Part shown: piece after piece, positions 6,605-15,213 of the stretch
How the letters are laid out: the number at the start of each line of letters is the position of its first letter
Numbering within the stretch: position 1 is the stretch's first letter
Assembly: GCA_022792335.1 (NCBI GenBank)
Contig: JAAWAV010000024.1
Location: 1 to 46,489, forward strand
DNA: 46,489 nt
Source of the DNA: Lachnospiraceae bacterium
GTDB taxonomy: Bacteria; Bacillota; Clostridia; Lachnospirales; Lachnospiraceae
Direction: 5' to 3'
Notes under the pieces: generated by a model
The model's database searches: none
The model's input: the letters and a program-made list of their open reading frames with translations, nothing else
Told to the model about the DNA's origin: nothing
Program-made: the position numbers and the translations under genes

Positions 6605-9600
6605 CTATCTAAAGTACTCTACTCCAGACTCGAACACCTTCAGATCCTGCTCACCGTAAATATTGACGGCTACGGATTCGCCCCGCCGCTCGATGTGGGC
6701 CATCTTTCCGAAAATACGTCCGTCCGGGCTTGTGATTCCCTCGATGGCCTGATAAGAACCATTGGGATTCCAGGCTTCCTTCATGGTGGGCACGTCAACC
6801 TCATCCACATACTGGGTCGCTACCTGACCGTTTGCGAAAAGCTTCGCAAGCCATTCCTCACCTGCCACAAACCGGCCTTCCCCATGGGAAGCTGCCGTGC
6901 AATAAACCTTCCCCAGTTCCGCTTTCTGAAGCCAGGGCGATTTGTTGGACACTACTTTCGTATATACCATTTTTGAAATATGGCGACCAATGGTATTGTA
7001 AGTCAAGGTCGGTGAATCTGCCCCCTGCTCTCTAATCTCGCCATAAGGTACCAGCCCCAGCTTGATAAGCGCCTGGAAGCCGTTACAGATTCCGAGCATC
7101 AGACCGTCCCGTTCATTTAAAAGCTTTCGCACCGCCTCTGTCACACGGGCATTGCGAAAAGCCGTCGCAAAGAATTTCGCCGAACCCTCCGGCTCGTCCC
7201 CTGCGGAAAAACCGCCGGGAAACATGACAATCTGTGCCTGAGAAATGGCTTTCTCAAAAATCTCCACAGAATCGCGGATATCCTCCGCAGTGATATTCTT
7301 AAGGACTCTGGTGACTACGTCGGCTCCGGCCGCCTCAAAGGCCTTTGCACTGTCGTATTCACAGTTAGTGCCGGGGAACACTGGAATAAACACCGTGGGC
7401 TTCGCCACCTTATGTCTGCATACGTATACGCTGTCCGTCTTATAAACCGTATCTTTCACTGCTGTCTGAGCCACGCCTGAGACTGTGGGGAATACCTTCT
7501 CCAGAGGCGCTTCCCAGGCGGCCTGAAGCTTCGCGAGGTCCAGATTCATGGAAGAGTATTCCACGCTGGCCCTGTCCGTCACCTCTCCGATCACCCGGTA
7601 ACGGCCGGAAAGTTCTGAGACTTTTCCATCCGGTACCTCTGCCACCAAATTGCCCCAGCCTGCCGCAAACAGATCCTCGGCGGCCATATCATGCTCAATT
7701 TTTACACCCATCCTGTTTCCAAAGGCCATTTTCGTCACCGCCTCGGCGATTCCGTTTCTCTCCACCGCATAGGCAGAAATGATCTTCCCGGCCCTGATAT
7801 CTTCAAAAAATTTCCCGTACTGATCCATGACCTGATCATAGACAGGCATGTCGTATTCGTCCCGGTCGATGGTAAAGAGCACCAGCTTATTTCCGGCCTT
7901 CTTAAGCTCCGGTGTGATAATGGTCCTGTCGCTGGCGATGTCTACTGCAAAAGAAACCAGCGTCGGCGGCACGTCCAGATCATTGAAAGAGCCAGACATA
8001 CTGTCCTTTCCTCCGATGGAGGGCAGACCGAAGCCAAGCTGAGCGTCATAAGCTCCCAAAAGTGCGGAGAAGGGTTCTCCCCACCGCTCCGCTTCCCCAG
8101 TCATCCTGCGGAAATATTCCTGGAAGGTAAAGCGGATCTTCCGGTAATCACCGCCGGCCGCTACGATCTTCGCCACGGAAGAAACCACGGCGTAGACGGC
8201 CCCGTGATAAGGACTCCAGGAGGACAGGTAGGGATCAAAGCCATAGCTCATCATCGTCACCGTGTCTGTCTTTCCCTTTAATACCGGCAGTTTCGCCACC
8301 ATGGACTGAGTTTCCGTCATCTGATATCTTCCGCCATAAGGCATGTAGACAGAGCCTGCGCCGATGGAGGCGTCAAACATTTCCACCAGGCCTTTCTGGG
8401 AGCAGACATTTAAATCTCCCATGGTCTCCACCCATTTGGCGGAAACATCTTTTACTTCCGTCTTGTCAAAGAGATTTCCCTCCCGGTTCGGTACTCTGAC
8501 GGCCACATCCGTCTCCTGATGAGCGCCGTTGGTATCCAGGAATGCCCGGCTTAAATCCACAATGACCTTCCCTCTCCAGGACATGACAAGGCGGGGGCCC
8601 TCCGTCACCTGGGCCACAGGAACCGCCTCCAGATTCTCTTCCTTCGCATAGGCAAGGAACTGATCCACATCTTTCCTGTCGACTACCACTGCCATCCGCT
8701 CCTGGGACTCGGAAATGGCAATCTCCGTACCGTCCAGACCGGCGTATTTCTTCGGTACCCGATCCAGATCAATTTTAAGTCCGTCCGCCAGCTCGCCGAT
8801 GGCCACGGATACGCCGCCGGCCCCGAAATCATTGCATTTCTTAATGATATGGCTGACCTCTTCCCGGCGGAACAACCGCTGCAATTTCCGCTCTGTAGGC
8901 GCATTTCCCTTCTGCACCTCGGCCCCGCAGGTCTCAATGGATTTCTCCGTATGGACCTTGGAAGATCCGGTGGCCCCGCCGCAGCCGTCTCTTCCTGTCC
9001 GGCCGCCAAGGAGGATAATGATATCGCCCGGATCCGAGGTCTCCCGGATAACGGCCCGTCTGGGAGCCGCTCCCATAACTGCCCCAATCTCCATTCGCTT
9101 GGCCGCATAGTTTGGATGATAAATTTCCTTCACGTATCCCGTCGCCAGGCCAATCTGGTTCCCGTAGGAACTGTATCCATGGGCCGCTCCCCGGACCAGC
9201 TTCTTTTGGGGAAGTTTTCCCCTCATTGTCTCAGATATCGGTACTGTCGGATCCGCCGCGCCAGTCACCCGCATGGCCTGATACACATAGGTCCGCCCGG
9301 AAAGAGGATCCCGGATGGCTCCGCCCAGGCAGGTAGCCGCGCCGCCGAAGGGTTCAATCTCCGTGGGATGATTGTGCGTCTCGTTCTTAAAATTCACCAG
9401 CCACTCTTCTGTAACGCCGTCGATCTCCACCGGAACCACAATGCTGCAGGCATTGATTTCGTCCGATTCCTCCTGATCCTCCAGCTTCCCTTCTTTTTTC
9501 AGTTTCCGCATGGCCATGAGCGCCAGATCCATCAGGCAGACAAACTTGTCGTCTCTCCCTGCAAAAATCTCTGCCCGATCAGCCATATATCTTTCATAAG

Positions 9601-10354
9601 TCGTTTTCATGGGAGTCCTGTAGTCTCCCTCGCCAAAGGTCACATTCTTAAGTTCTGTCTGGAATGTGGTATGGCGGCAATGATCCGACCAGTAAGTATC
9701 CAGTACCCGGATCTCCGTCATGGACGGCTCTCTGTGCTCTTCACCTTTAAAATAATTCTGAATATGGAGGAAATCCTTGAAGGTCATAGCCAGATTCAGA
9801 GAATCATAGAGGGTCTTAAGCTCCGTTTCTTCCATATGAGAGAAACTCTCCAGAATCTTCACATCAGCCGGCTCGTCAAAATTCGCGATCAGCGTTTCCG
9901 GAACTTCCTCCGTCGCCTCTCTGCTGTCCACAGGATTGATGCAATGCTCTTTAATGAGCGCCTGCTCTTCCTCTGTCAGGCTTCCCTCCAATACATAGGT
10001 GGTAGCGCTTCGGATAACCGGCTCTTCCTTTTCATTCAGAAGTCTCACACACTGCTCCGCTGAATCTGCCCGCTGGTCGAACTGGCCCGGCAAATATTCC
10101 ACAGAAAACACGGTATCCTCCTGCTTTCTCTCAAAAGTTCCTTCGTAAAGGATGTCCACCGGCGGCTCGGAAAAAATCGTGCCCTTGGACTTTTCATAAG
10201 TCTCGTCGGACAGATTCTCCACGTCGTAGCGGATCAGGACCCGCACGTCCCGCACCGTCCCAATCCCCAGGTAGCTGCCGATCTCTTCTTTTAACTCTCT
10301 GGCCTGAATGGCAAAAGGCTTCTTCTTCTCCACATAGATCCGTCTTACACTCAT
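6605..10354 (-). CDS. purL: Phosphoribosylformylglycinamidine synthase, single-chain
   Basis: 1249 aa. It catalyses the fourth step of purine synthesis: FGAR, glutamine and ATP give FGAM. Two ATP-binding AIR-synthase-like halves are visible (for example THNHPTEIEPFGGAATCLGG and GFGLPSIGGKDSMSG). A class I glutamine amidotransferase domain lies at about 990-1249 with nucleophile Cys1090 in GICNGFQ and a later SHGEGRF. It is therefore the fused large form, not the PurL/PurQ/PurS split form. The ATG at 10354 has GGAGGATA upstream. No other pur gene is adjacent and no purine riboswitch is visible. A hairpin with a T-run (10382-10416) sits 28 bases upstream. Confidence 0.96.
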   Translation of the reverse strand: MSVRRIYVEKKKPFAIQARELKEEIGSYLGIGTVRDVRVLIRYDVENLSDETYEKSKGTIFSEPPVDILYEGTFERKQEDTVFSVEYLPGQFDQRADSAEQCVRLLNEKEEPVIRSATTYVLEGSLTEEEQALIKEHCINPVDSREATEEVPETLIANFDEPADVKILESFSHMEETELKTLYDSLNLAMTFKDFLHIQNYFKGEEHREPSMTEIRVLDTYWSDHCRHTTFQTELKNVTFGEGDYRTPMKTTYERYMADRAEIFAGRDDKFVCLMDLALMAMRKLKKEGKLEDQEESDEINACSIVVPVEIDGVTEEWLVNFKNETHNHPTEIEPFGGAATCLGGAIRDPLSGRTYVYQAMRVTGAADPTVPISETMRGKLPQKKLVRGAAHGYSSYGNQIGLATGYVKEIYHPNYAAKRMEIGAVMGAAPRRAVIRETSDPGDIIILLGGRTGRDGCGGATGSSKVHTEKSIETCGAEVQKGNAPTERKLQRLFRREEVSHIIKKCNDFGAGGVSVAIGELADGLKIDLDRVPKKYAGLDGTEIAISESQERMAVVVDRKDVDQFLAYAKEENLEAVPVAQVTEGPRLVMSWRGKVIVDLSRAFLDTNGAHQETDVAVRVPNREGNLFDKTEVKDVSAKWVETMGDLNVCSQKGLVEMFDASIGAGSVYMPYGGRYQMTETQSMVAKLPVLKGKTDTVTMMSYGFDPYLSSWSPYHGAVYAVVSSVAKIVAAGGDYRKIRFTFQEYFRRMTGEAERWGEPFSALLGAYDAQLGFGLPSIGGKDSMSGSFNDLDVPPTLVSFAVDIASDRTIITPELKKAGNKLVLFTIDRDEYDMPVYDQVMDQYGKFFEDIRAGKIISAYAVERNGIAEAVTKMAFGNRMGVKIEHDMAAEDLFAAGWGNLVAEVPDGKVSELSGRYRVIGEVTDRASVEYSSMNLDLAKLQAAWEAPLEKVFPTVSGVAQTAVKDTVYKTDSVYVCRHKVAKPTVFIPVFPGTNCEYDSAKAFEAAGADVVTRVLKNITAEDIRDSVEIFEKAISQAQIVMFPGGFSAGDEPEGSAKFFATAFRNARVTEAVRKLLNERDGLMLGICNGFQALIKLGLVPYGEIREQGADSPTLTYNTIGRHISKMVYTKVVSNKSPWLQKAELGKVYCTAASHGEGRFVAGEEWLAKLFANGQVATQYVDEVDVPTMKEAWNPNGSYQAIEGITSPDGRIFGKMAHIERRGESVAVNIYGEQDLKVFESGVEYFR

Positions 10355-10381
10355 AGGTATCCTCCATGCCTTCCTGTGTTT

Positions 10382-10416
10382 ATGCAAAAATCCCGCCGCC
10401 AGCGGCTTTTCTGCAT
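10382..10416 (-). terminator. Hairpin between the sortase gene and purL
   Basis: On the minus strand TGCA..AAAA.GCCGC pairs with GCGGC..TTTTT.GCA, a GC-rich stem running into a T-rich arm. It probably ends the long tad-sortase transcript. The purL ATG is only 28 bases further, leaving no room for a purL promoter after it, so it may instead act as an attenuator. The 135 bases between it and the sortase stop contain no gene and no convincing promoter. Confidence 0.6.
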
Positions 10417-10551
10417 ACTATGACACCGCCAGTTACAATTCCCCCTCCGGCCATATATGCTTCTGTCAACTGACGGTATGTAAAATAAAATAACATCGCG
10501 TCTCTTCTCCCATATCATATTTCATTTTCTGTGGAAAGTCAATTTCTAACT

Positions 10552-11454
10552 TTATCGCGCCGCCATATCCACCAGAACTGCTTCCACCAAGAATCGCCTG
10601 TCCTCCTGGTCTTTCACACAGGTTGATAAAGTCAGGATTCTGTCTGTCGGCGCGGCCTTCATATCTTCTCTGAACCTGCTCTCCCTTCCGACTTCCTGAA
10701 AAGAATCCAGAAAAGCCTGGCACTGCGCTTCTTGAGAAAAGTCAAACGACAGCATGATATGCCTGTCGTCGTAATTGACCCAGCCAAAAATCCGGTAGCG
10801 CAGGGTTCGATCCGGAGTCAGCATATAGATAAACTCATGAGCTTCAAAAAATTCTTCCTGTTCTAGCTCATCCAGTTCTCCGAACATGGTACCGTTTTTC
10901 ATATTATGGCCGTAAACGACCGTATTAAAATCCGTAAATTCCGGAGAATTGCAGGGTTCCATATAAATCGAACCGGGCAGCCCCTTTTCTCCTTCCACGG
11001 TGGTATCCAGATAATATTCATCATGGGGATCCTCCGAATCACCGTTTCGTAGGACCGGAGCGTTCACCAGTGTTTCCGGTATACAGATCCACGCACAGAT
11101 ATCCGGATTGATCTCCCACAGCTTCTGAAAGTCGATCTCCGGAAGGCCCTCATATTTTTCATGCATTTCTTCCGGTTTTACCGTTCCGACTCCTATCTCC
11201 TTGGAAACTTCTTCCTCATCCACAGACAGAGTCCGTACCTCTCTGGTCTGCTTTCCATTTGTTTTTTCCGGCTGTTCCGGGCGAAGTCTGCCTGCCGCAA
11301 AGATGCCGATCCCTCCCGCTACGACAAGAAACAGGGACGCCAGTATGATACCCCGTCCCTGTCCTGTTTTTGGAATGACAGCTTTTATTCCGGAAACCTT
11401 CTTTTTAACCCATTGAAGCCGGCAGAGCCATTTCTTTTTCTGTTTTTCCATCAT
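10552..11454 (-). CDS. srtB: Class B sortase
   Basis: 300 aa membrane-anchored transpeptidase. The N-terminus is basic, with a single membrane segment at about 36-54, then the catalytic sortase domain outside the cell. The catalytic His183 is in VVYGHNMKNG, Cys279 in TLSTC, and the likely Arg287 in RRFLVEA. The helix-rich insertion between the His and Cys regions and the motif GSIYME fit class B. Sortase B of Clostridioides difficile is known to accept (S/P)PxTG signals, and an SPQTG-bearing protein is encoded 1.7 kb upstream in the same operon. It is therefore the probable anchoring enzyme for that protein. It is the last gene of the tad block, with a GGAGG site about 10 bases before the ATG. 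Confidence 0.9.
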   Translation of the reverse strand: MMEKQKKKWLCRLQWVKKKVSGIKAVIPKTGQGRGIILASLFLVVAGGIGIFAAGRLRPEQPEKTNGKQTREVRTLSVDEEEVSKEIGVGTVKPEEMHEKYEGLPEIDFQKLWEINPDICAWICIPETLVNAPVLRNGDSEDPHDEYYLDTTVEGEKGLPGSIYMEPCNSPEFTDFNTVVYGHNMKNGTMFGELDELEQEEFFEAHEFIYMLTPDRTLRYRIFGWVNYDDRHIMLSFDFSQEAQCQAFLDSFQEVGRESRFREDMKAAPTDRILTLSTCVKDQEDRRFLVEAVLVDMAAR

Positions 11455-11481
11455 CCGTCATTGTCACCTCCTGCCGGACCT

Positions 11482-13161
11482 TTACTGCAGAGAATCCAGA
11501 ATCTCCTGATACTCTTTTGGCAGTACAAGTTCCGGTTTATCTCTAATCTTCCAGGCCAGCGCATTCAGCCCGTCTGTTCTCTCTAAAGCTTCCTCCAGCA
11601 TATCCGGAATCTCTGACAGCTTCTGCCTGCAAACCCTGGCGCTGTCCAAATCCCCGCCGGCCAGATACATCTGAAACCCCACATACAGCATCTGAAAATA
11701 GTCCAGGTATTCATCCAGCTCATATCTTGCCAGTGAAATCGCCCTCTGCTTGCAGGAAATAACGGTCTCAAAATCACCTCTGGCATAGGCCGCTCTAGCT
11801 TTCGCACTATGGGCAATGGATACGGACTGGTTCCGGGAAAGAATCTCATCCGCAATCCGTTCCATCTCCTCCACATCCTCAGTCTGCGCCAGCATGGATA
11901 TCCACGCTCCCGTGCAGCCCGGATATACTTTCACTGCTTCTTCTATTCTCCCGGAACGGTAAAGATAGGAACCGATTCCAAGCCAGAGGCAAAATCCCAT
12001 GACAACCACGCTCCCGGCCCATACAAAAATCCGCCCCCGGTAGGTCCACACCTGCCCGCCCTCTACTTTCATAATGAGGAAGAGTACAAACCAGATACAG
12101 ACAAACTGCAAATCAAAATCGAGCATACTGTGAGCCGCCAGCACTGCGAGCAAGAGTCTGCCGTTCCAGGTTTCCTGTCTTATAAAACTTCTGCATAGTA
12201 TCACGACAGCAACGACAGCCGGAATCCAGCCCACGTCCAGAAAGAGCTGTAAAAGCTCATTGTGTACATTCAGTACGGAATATACGCCTGTCTGAAAGGA
12301 CCCCTGAGTATAAAAGTATCCCATATAACCAAGACCGAAAGGCGTCCTTGCTATTACCGGAAGAGCATCCTTCGCATAGAGCATGCGTCCAAGAAAAGTA
12401 CTGGAGTGGAGGGAGGCTGTCAGATATCGCCCCATGGCCGGAATTTTCCCTGTAAGGGCCACATAAAAAACAGTCGCTCCCACAAGGGCCGCCAGCCCGA
12501 GGCACAAGGCCCAGCGCACTTTTCCCTTCAGTACAAAGCAAAACACAATCGCCACGATTCCCAAAAGGAAAAATACGGTGCGGCTGCCGGACAATGCAAT
12601 GCCGGCGACCAGGACCGCCAGGTTCAGAAAACGAATACCACTCCATCTTTCTTTCCCGGCTAACAGAATAATCCCGACCAGCAGAAAGAGCGCAAAAGTA
12701 TTCGGATACTGGAAAAATCCGGCCAGCCTGTCCCCCACATAGAAGCGGTCCCATAACACCGGAAACAACTGCCGAAGGCCAAAAGAGAGAACCGTCATGA
12801 CTCCGCCGGATACAGGAACTGTATCCAGAAGTTTTTCCCGTTCTCCCTTCTCTATCTGCATCACTACCAGTACAAACAATGGAAGCGGCAGAAATTTACA
12901 AAACCCCAAAAGCGCCATTCCTCTGTCCACTGCCCAGAAACTTCCAATCCCATAACAGGCGGCCAGGGACGCCGCCAGAAAGAGGACCGGGCTACACACA
13001 ATGAGCAGCGCGCCTCTTTTCCGACGGCAGTACAGCAGATATCCCGCCAGGAACACAGCAAACAGACAGGAGGTCCACTCGAAAAATCCTCCGCCCAGGA
13101 AAGGAGACAGAAACAGAAACCATTCCAGCGGGCGGGCGGTCAGGCGGATTTCTTTTTCCAT
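11482..13161 (-). CDS. O-antigen ligase family membrane protein with TPR-like tail
   Basis: 559 aa. Roughly ten to twelve hydrophobic helices fill residues 10-415. A Wzy_C-like segment (GSRTVFFLLG, then VLNVHNELLQLFLDVGW) is the signature of the O-antigen ligase/polymerase family. The last 140 residues are soluble and helical with TPR-like pairs (AKARAAYARGDFETVISCK). The family joins glycan chains to lipid or protein carriers; in a Gram-positive, a glycan polymerase or a protein glycosyltransferase is plausible, and the neighbours suggest pilin or LRR-protein modification, which is inference. The ATG at 13161 overlaps the 3' end of the LRR gene by 22 bases, suggesting translational coupling. 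An upstream ATG at 13212 in the same frame is possible but less likely. Confidence 0.75.
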   Translation of the reverse strand: MEKEIRLTARPLEWFLFLSPFLGGGFFEWTSCLFAVFLAGYLLYCRRKRGALLIVCSPVLFLAASLAACYGIGSFWAVDRGMALLGFCKFLPLPLFVLVVMQIEKGEREKLLDTVPVSGGVMTVLSFGLRQLFPVLWDRFYVGDRLAGFFQYPNTFALFLLVGIILLAGKERWSGIRFLNLAVLVAGIALSGSRTVFFLLGIVAIVFCFVLKGKVRWALCLGLAALVGATVFYVALTGKIPAMGRYLTASLHSSTFLGRMLYAKDALPVIARTPFGLGYMGYFYTQGSFQTGVYSVLNVHNELLQLFLDVGWIPAVVAVVILCRSFIRQETWNGRLLLAVLAAHSMLDFDLQFVCIWFVLFLIMKVEGGQVWTYRGRIFVWAGSVVVMGFCLWLGIGSYLYRSGRIEEAVKVYPGCTGAWISMLAQTEDVEEMERIADEILSRNQSVSIAHSAKARAAYARGDFETVISCKQRAISLARYELDEYLDYFQMLYVGFQMYLAGGDLDSARVCRQKLSEIPDMLEEALERTDGLNALAWKIRDKPELVLPKEYQEILDSLQ

Positions 13162-15179
13162 TTCAAAACCGCCATTCCTCCGACACAAATACACGCTGCG
13201 AGGAAGGGCCACGGAGTCCCCTCCGTCCTCTCGCCCGTCTGAGGCGATTTCCGGGGACCTGTCTGCTGATTGGTATTCCCCGTCCCGGTTGTCTGGCCTT
13301 CTGTCGGTTTCGTGTCCTCTCCAGGCTTCTCTGACGGCGTTTCCACCTTTTTCTCAACCACAGTGAGGACTGTATCCACGGAAGCATAGGTATAATTTAA
13401 GGTCACCGTATGATCTCCCGCCGGAAGTTTGTCAAGGAAAGCGGACAATATGGTCAGCACCGTGGAACCGCTCTCCACCGTATAGTAGGAGGGATCCAGA
13501 AGGTTCCCGTCGATGGCCACGCTTACAAAATCTTCCACTGCACCGGAGCACTTGATGACGGCACCGCTTCCGCTTCCAACGACATACACTTTGTCTGTCA
13601 CTTCTGCGCCCGCCTCTTTTGCAATGATATACAGGCGCCTCATCCAGGTCAGAGTCCCGCCGTAGTCTTTCATGGTGTCCGTATTCCAGGAAGGGCCTTC
13701 CGTATAGTAGACGTCCGCAGTGACCTCAAAAAAAGGATCAATCGGATCCAGTTTCCAGTATTCCGCATCTCTGATAGAATTCATTTCCGGCGAGCCCCCC
13801 ATGAAGTACACAGACGCCAATGAACGGCACCCCCGGAACGCGCCTCCGTCGATTCTGGATACAAAAGCAGGAATCTCCACCACAGGCAGGCTGGCACAAC
13901 CGGCAAAGGCATCGTATTCAATCCTTGTCACACTGTCCGGAATCGTAACTTCCTTAAGCGCCTCGCATTCCATAAAAATCTCCGCCGACAGGTTTGTCAG
14001 GCCAGACGGCAACTCCATTTTTGTCAGGCCTCTGCACTCAGCAAATGCATTCGCTCCGATCTCCTCTATGCCGGAGGGCAATGTAAGCTCTTTTAAGCCG
14101 CTGCAACGCCAAAATGCCCCGTCCCCGATGCTGGTCAGGTCTTCCGGTAGTACCACCTTTTTCAGGCTGAAACAATTCATAAACATCCGATCATTAATTT
14201 GAGTCAGTTTTTCCGGAAAGACCATCTCCTCCAGACTGTTACATTCAAAAAATGCAATTTCTCCTATCTCTGTTACTGTATCCGGAATCTGAATCTCCTT
14301 CAGACCAGTACATCTAAGGAACGCCCCTCCTCCTATACGAACCAGTCCTTCCGGCAGTGTCATTCTTTCCAGACTGGTGCAATACCAGAACATGTAAGCT
14401 TGAATTTCCGTCAGGTTCTTCGGAAGGGTAACCTCCCTCAGGCTACTACATTCGCTAAATGCATAGGCTTCTATCTCCGTCACACTGTCCGGGATCCGGA
14501 TTTCACCCAGAGCGCTGCATCCTAGAAACGCCCTTTCCCCTATGCGGACCAGTTGTTCCGGTAATGTGACCTTTTCCAGTCCCTTACACAGGCTAAATGC
14601 CTGACTACCAATTTCTGTTAAACCACTGGGAAGCGAGAGTTCCTTCAGGCTGATACAGCGGAGAAATGCGCTGTCTCCAATAACCGTTACGCTGTCCGGA
14701 ATACGAACGCTATTCAAAGTATCATCGTACCAGAATGCTCTGCTTCCCACGCTGGTGACACCGTCCTCAATGGTAACAACGTGAATATCGTTTGCTATAT
14801 CTTTCCACGGTGCATCCTTAGAAATATAATCTTCCATCTTTCCTGTTCCGCTGATGGTTAAGGTCCCGCTTCCTTCGTCGAAGTTCCACGTCAGGTTCTC
14901 CCCGCAGGTTCCGCTCTGGATTTCCTCCTGGGCTTCCGTTTCCTCCTGGGCCGGCGGATTTACATCCTGGGACTCCGGGACTTCTTCCTGCGCTGCCGGA
15001 TTTACTTCCTGGGACTCCGGGATTTCCTCCTGCGCTGCCGGGTTCACATCCTCACTTTCCACGCCGGGATTTGGCCCCGTCTGGTCCCCGGTCGCCCTTG
15101 CCGGAATCGCATTCATGCACAGCAGCCCTGCCAGGAGGAATGCCGTAGTCCGTATCCGTCTGTTCTTTCCGTGTCTCAT
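13140..15179 (-). CDS. BspA-like leucine-rich-repeat surface protein with SPQTG sorting signal
   Basis: 679 aa exported protein. A signal peptide spans about 1-30 (basic start, then AFLLAGLLCMNAIPARA). Next comes an acidic Gln/Glu/Pro-rich stalk with three near-identical repeats of NPAAQEEVPESQ. From about 125 to 455 there are some 15 LRR_5 (BspA/TpLRR) repeats of about 23 residues with consensus LTEIGxxAFxxCxxLxxVxLP. After a beta-rich domain and a Thr/Gly/Gln-rich spacer it ends in SPQTGE, a hydrophobic stretch and KWKKKSA. This is a cell-wall sorting signal with SPQTG in place of LPxTG. BspA-type LRR proteins commonly bind host or bacterial surfaces. AAGGAG precedes the ATG. The sortase B of the same operon is the likely partner. 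Confidence 0.9.
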   Translation of the reverse strand: MRHGKNRRIRTTAFLLAGLLCMNAIPARATGDQTGPNPGVESEDVNPAAQEEIPESQEVNPAAQEEVPESQDVNPPAQEETEAQEEIQSGTCGENLTWNFDEGSGTLTISGTGKMEDYISKDAPWKDIANDIHVVTIEDGVTSVGSRAFWYDDTLNSVRIPDSVTVIGDSAFLRCISLKELSLPSGLTEIGSQAFSLCKGLEKVTLPEQLVRIGERAFLGCSALGEIRIPDSVTEIEAYAFSECSSLREVTLPKNLTEIQAYMFWYCTSLERMTLPEGLVRIGGGAFLRCTGLKEIQIPDTVTEIGEIAFFECNSLEEMVFPEKLTQINDRMFMNCFSLKKVVLPEDLTSIGDGAFWRCSGLKELTLPSGIEEIGANAFAECRGLTKMELPSGLTNLSAEIFMECEALKEVTIPDSVTRIEYDAFAGCASLPVVEIPAFVSRIDGGAFRGCRSLASVYFMGGSPEMNSIRDAEYWKLDPIDPFFEVTADVYYTEGPSWNTDTMKDYGGTLTWMRRLYIIAKEAGAEVTDKVYVVGSGSGAVIKCSGAVEDFVSVAIDGNLLDPSYYTVESGSTVLTILSAFLDKLPAGDHTVTLNYTYASVDTVLTVVEKKVETPSEKPGEDTKPTEGQTTGTGNTNQQTGPRKSPQTGERTEGTPWPFLAACICVGGMAVLKWKKKSA

Positions 15180-15213
15180 TTCATACTCCTTCTTTCTCTT
15201 AATATTTGCTGAA

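Noticed and set aside
8849..10063. 404-codon plus-strand frame inside purL
   Set aside because: It is antisense to purL, with no start signal and no recognisable domain.
10388..10551. Purine riboswitch before purL
   Set aside because: The conserved junction sequences and paired loops are not found.
13140..15179. Repeat array in the LRR gene considered as a DNA repeat or CRISPR
   Set aside because: The periodicity is about 69 bases, in frame, with protein-level LRR consensus and no identical DNA repeats or unique spacers.
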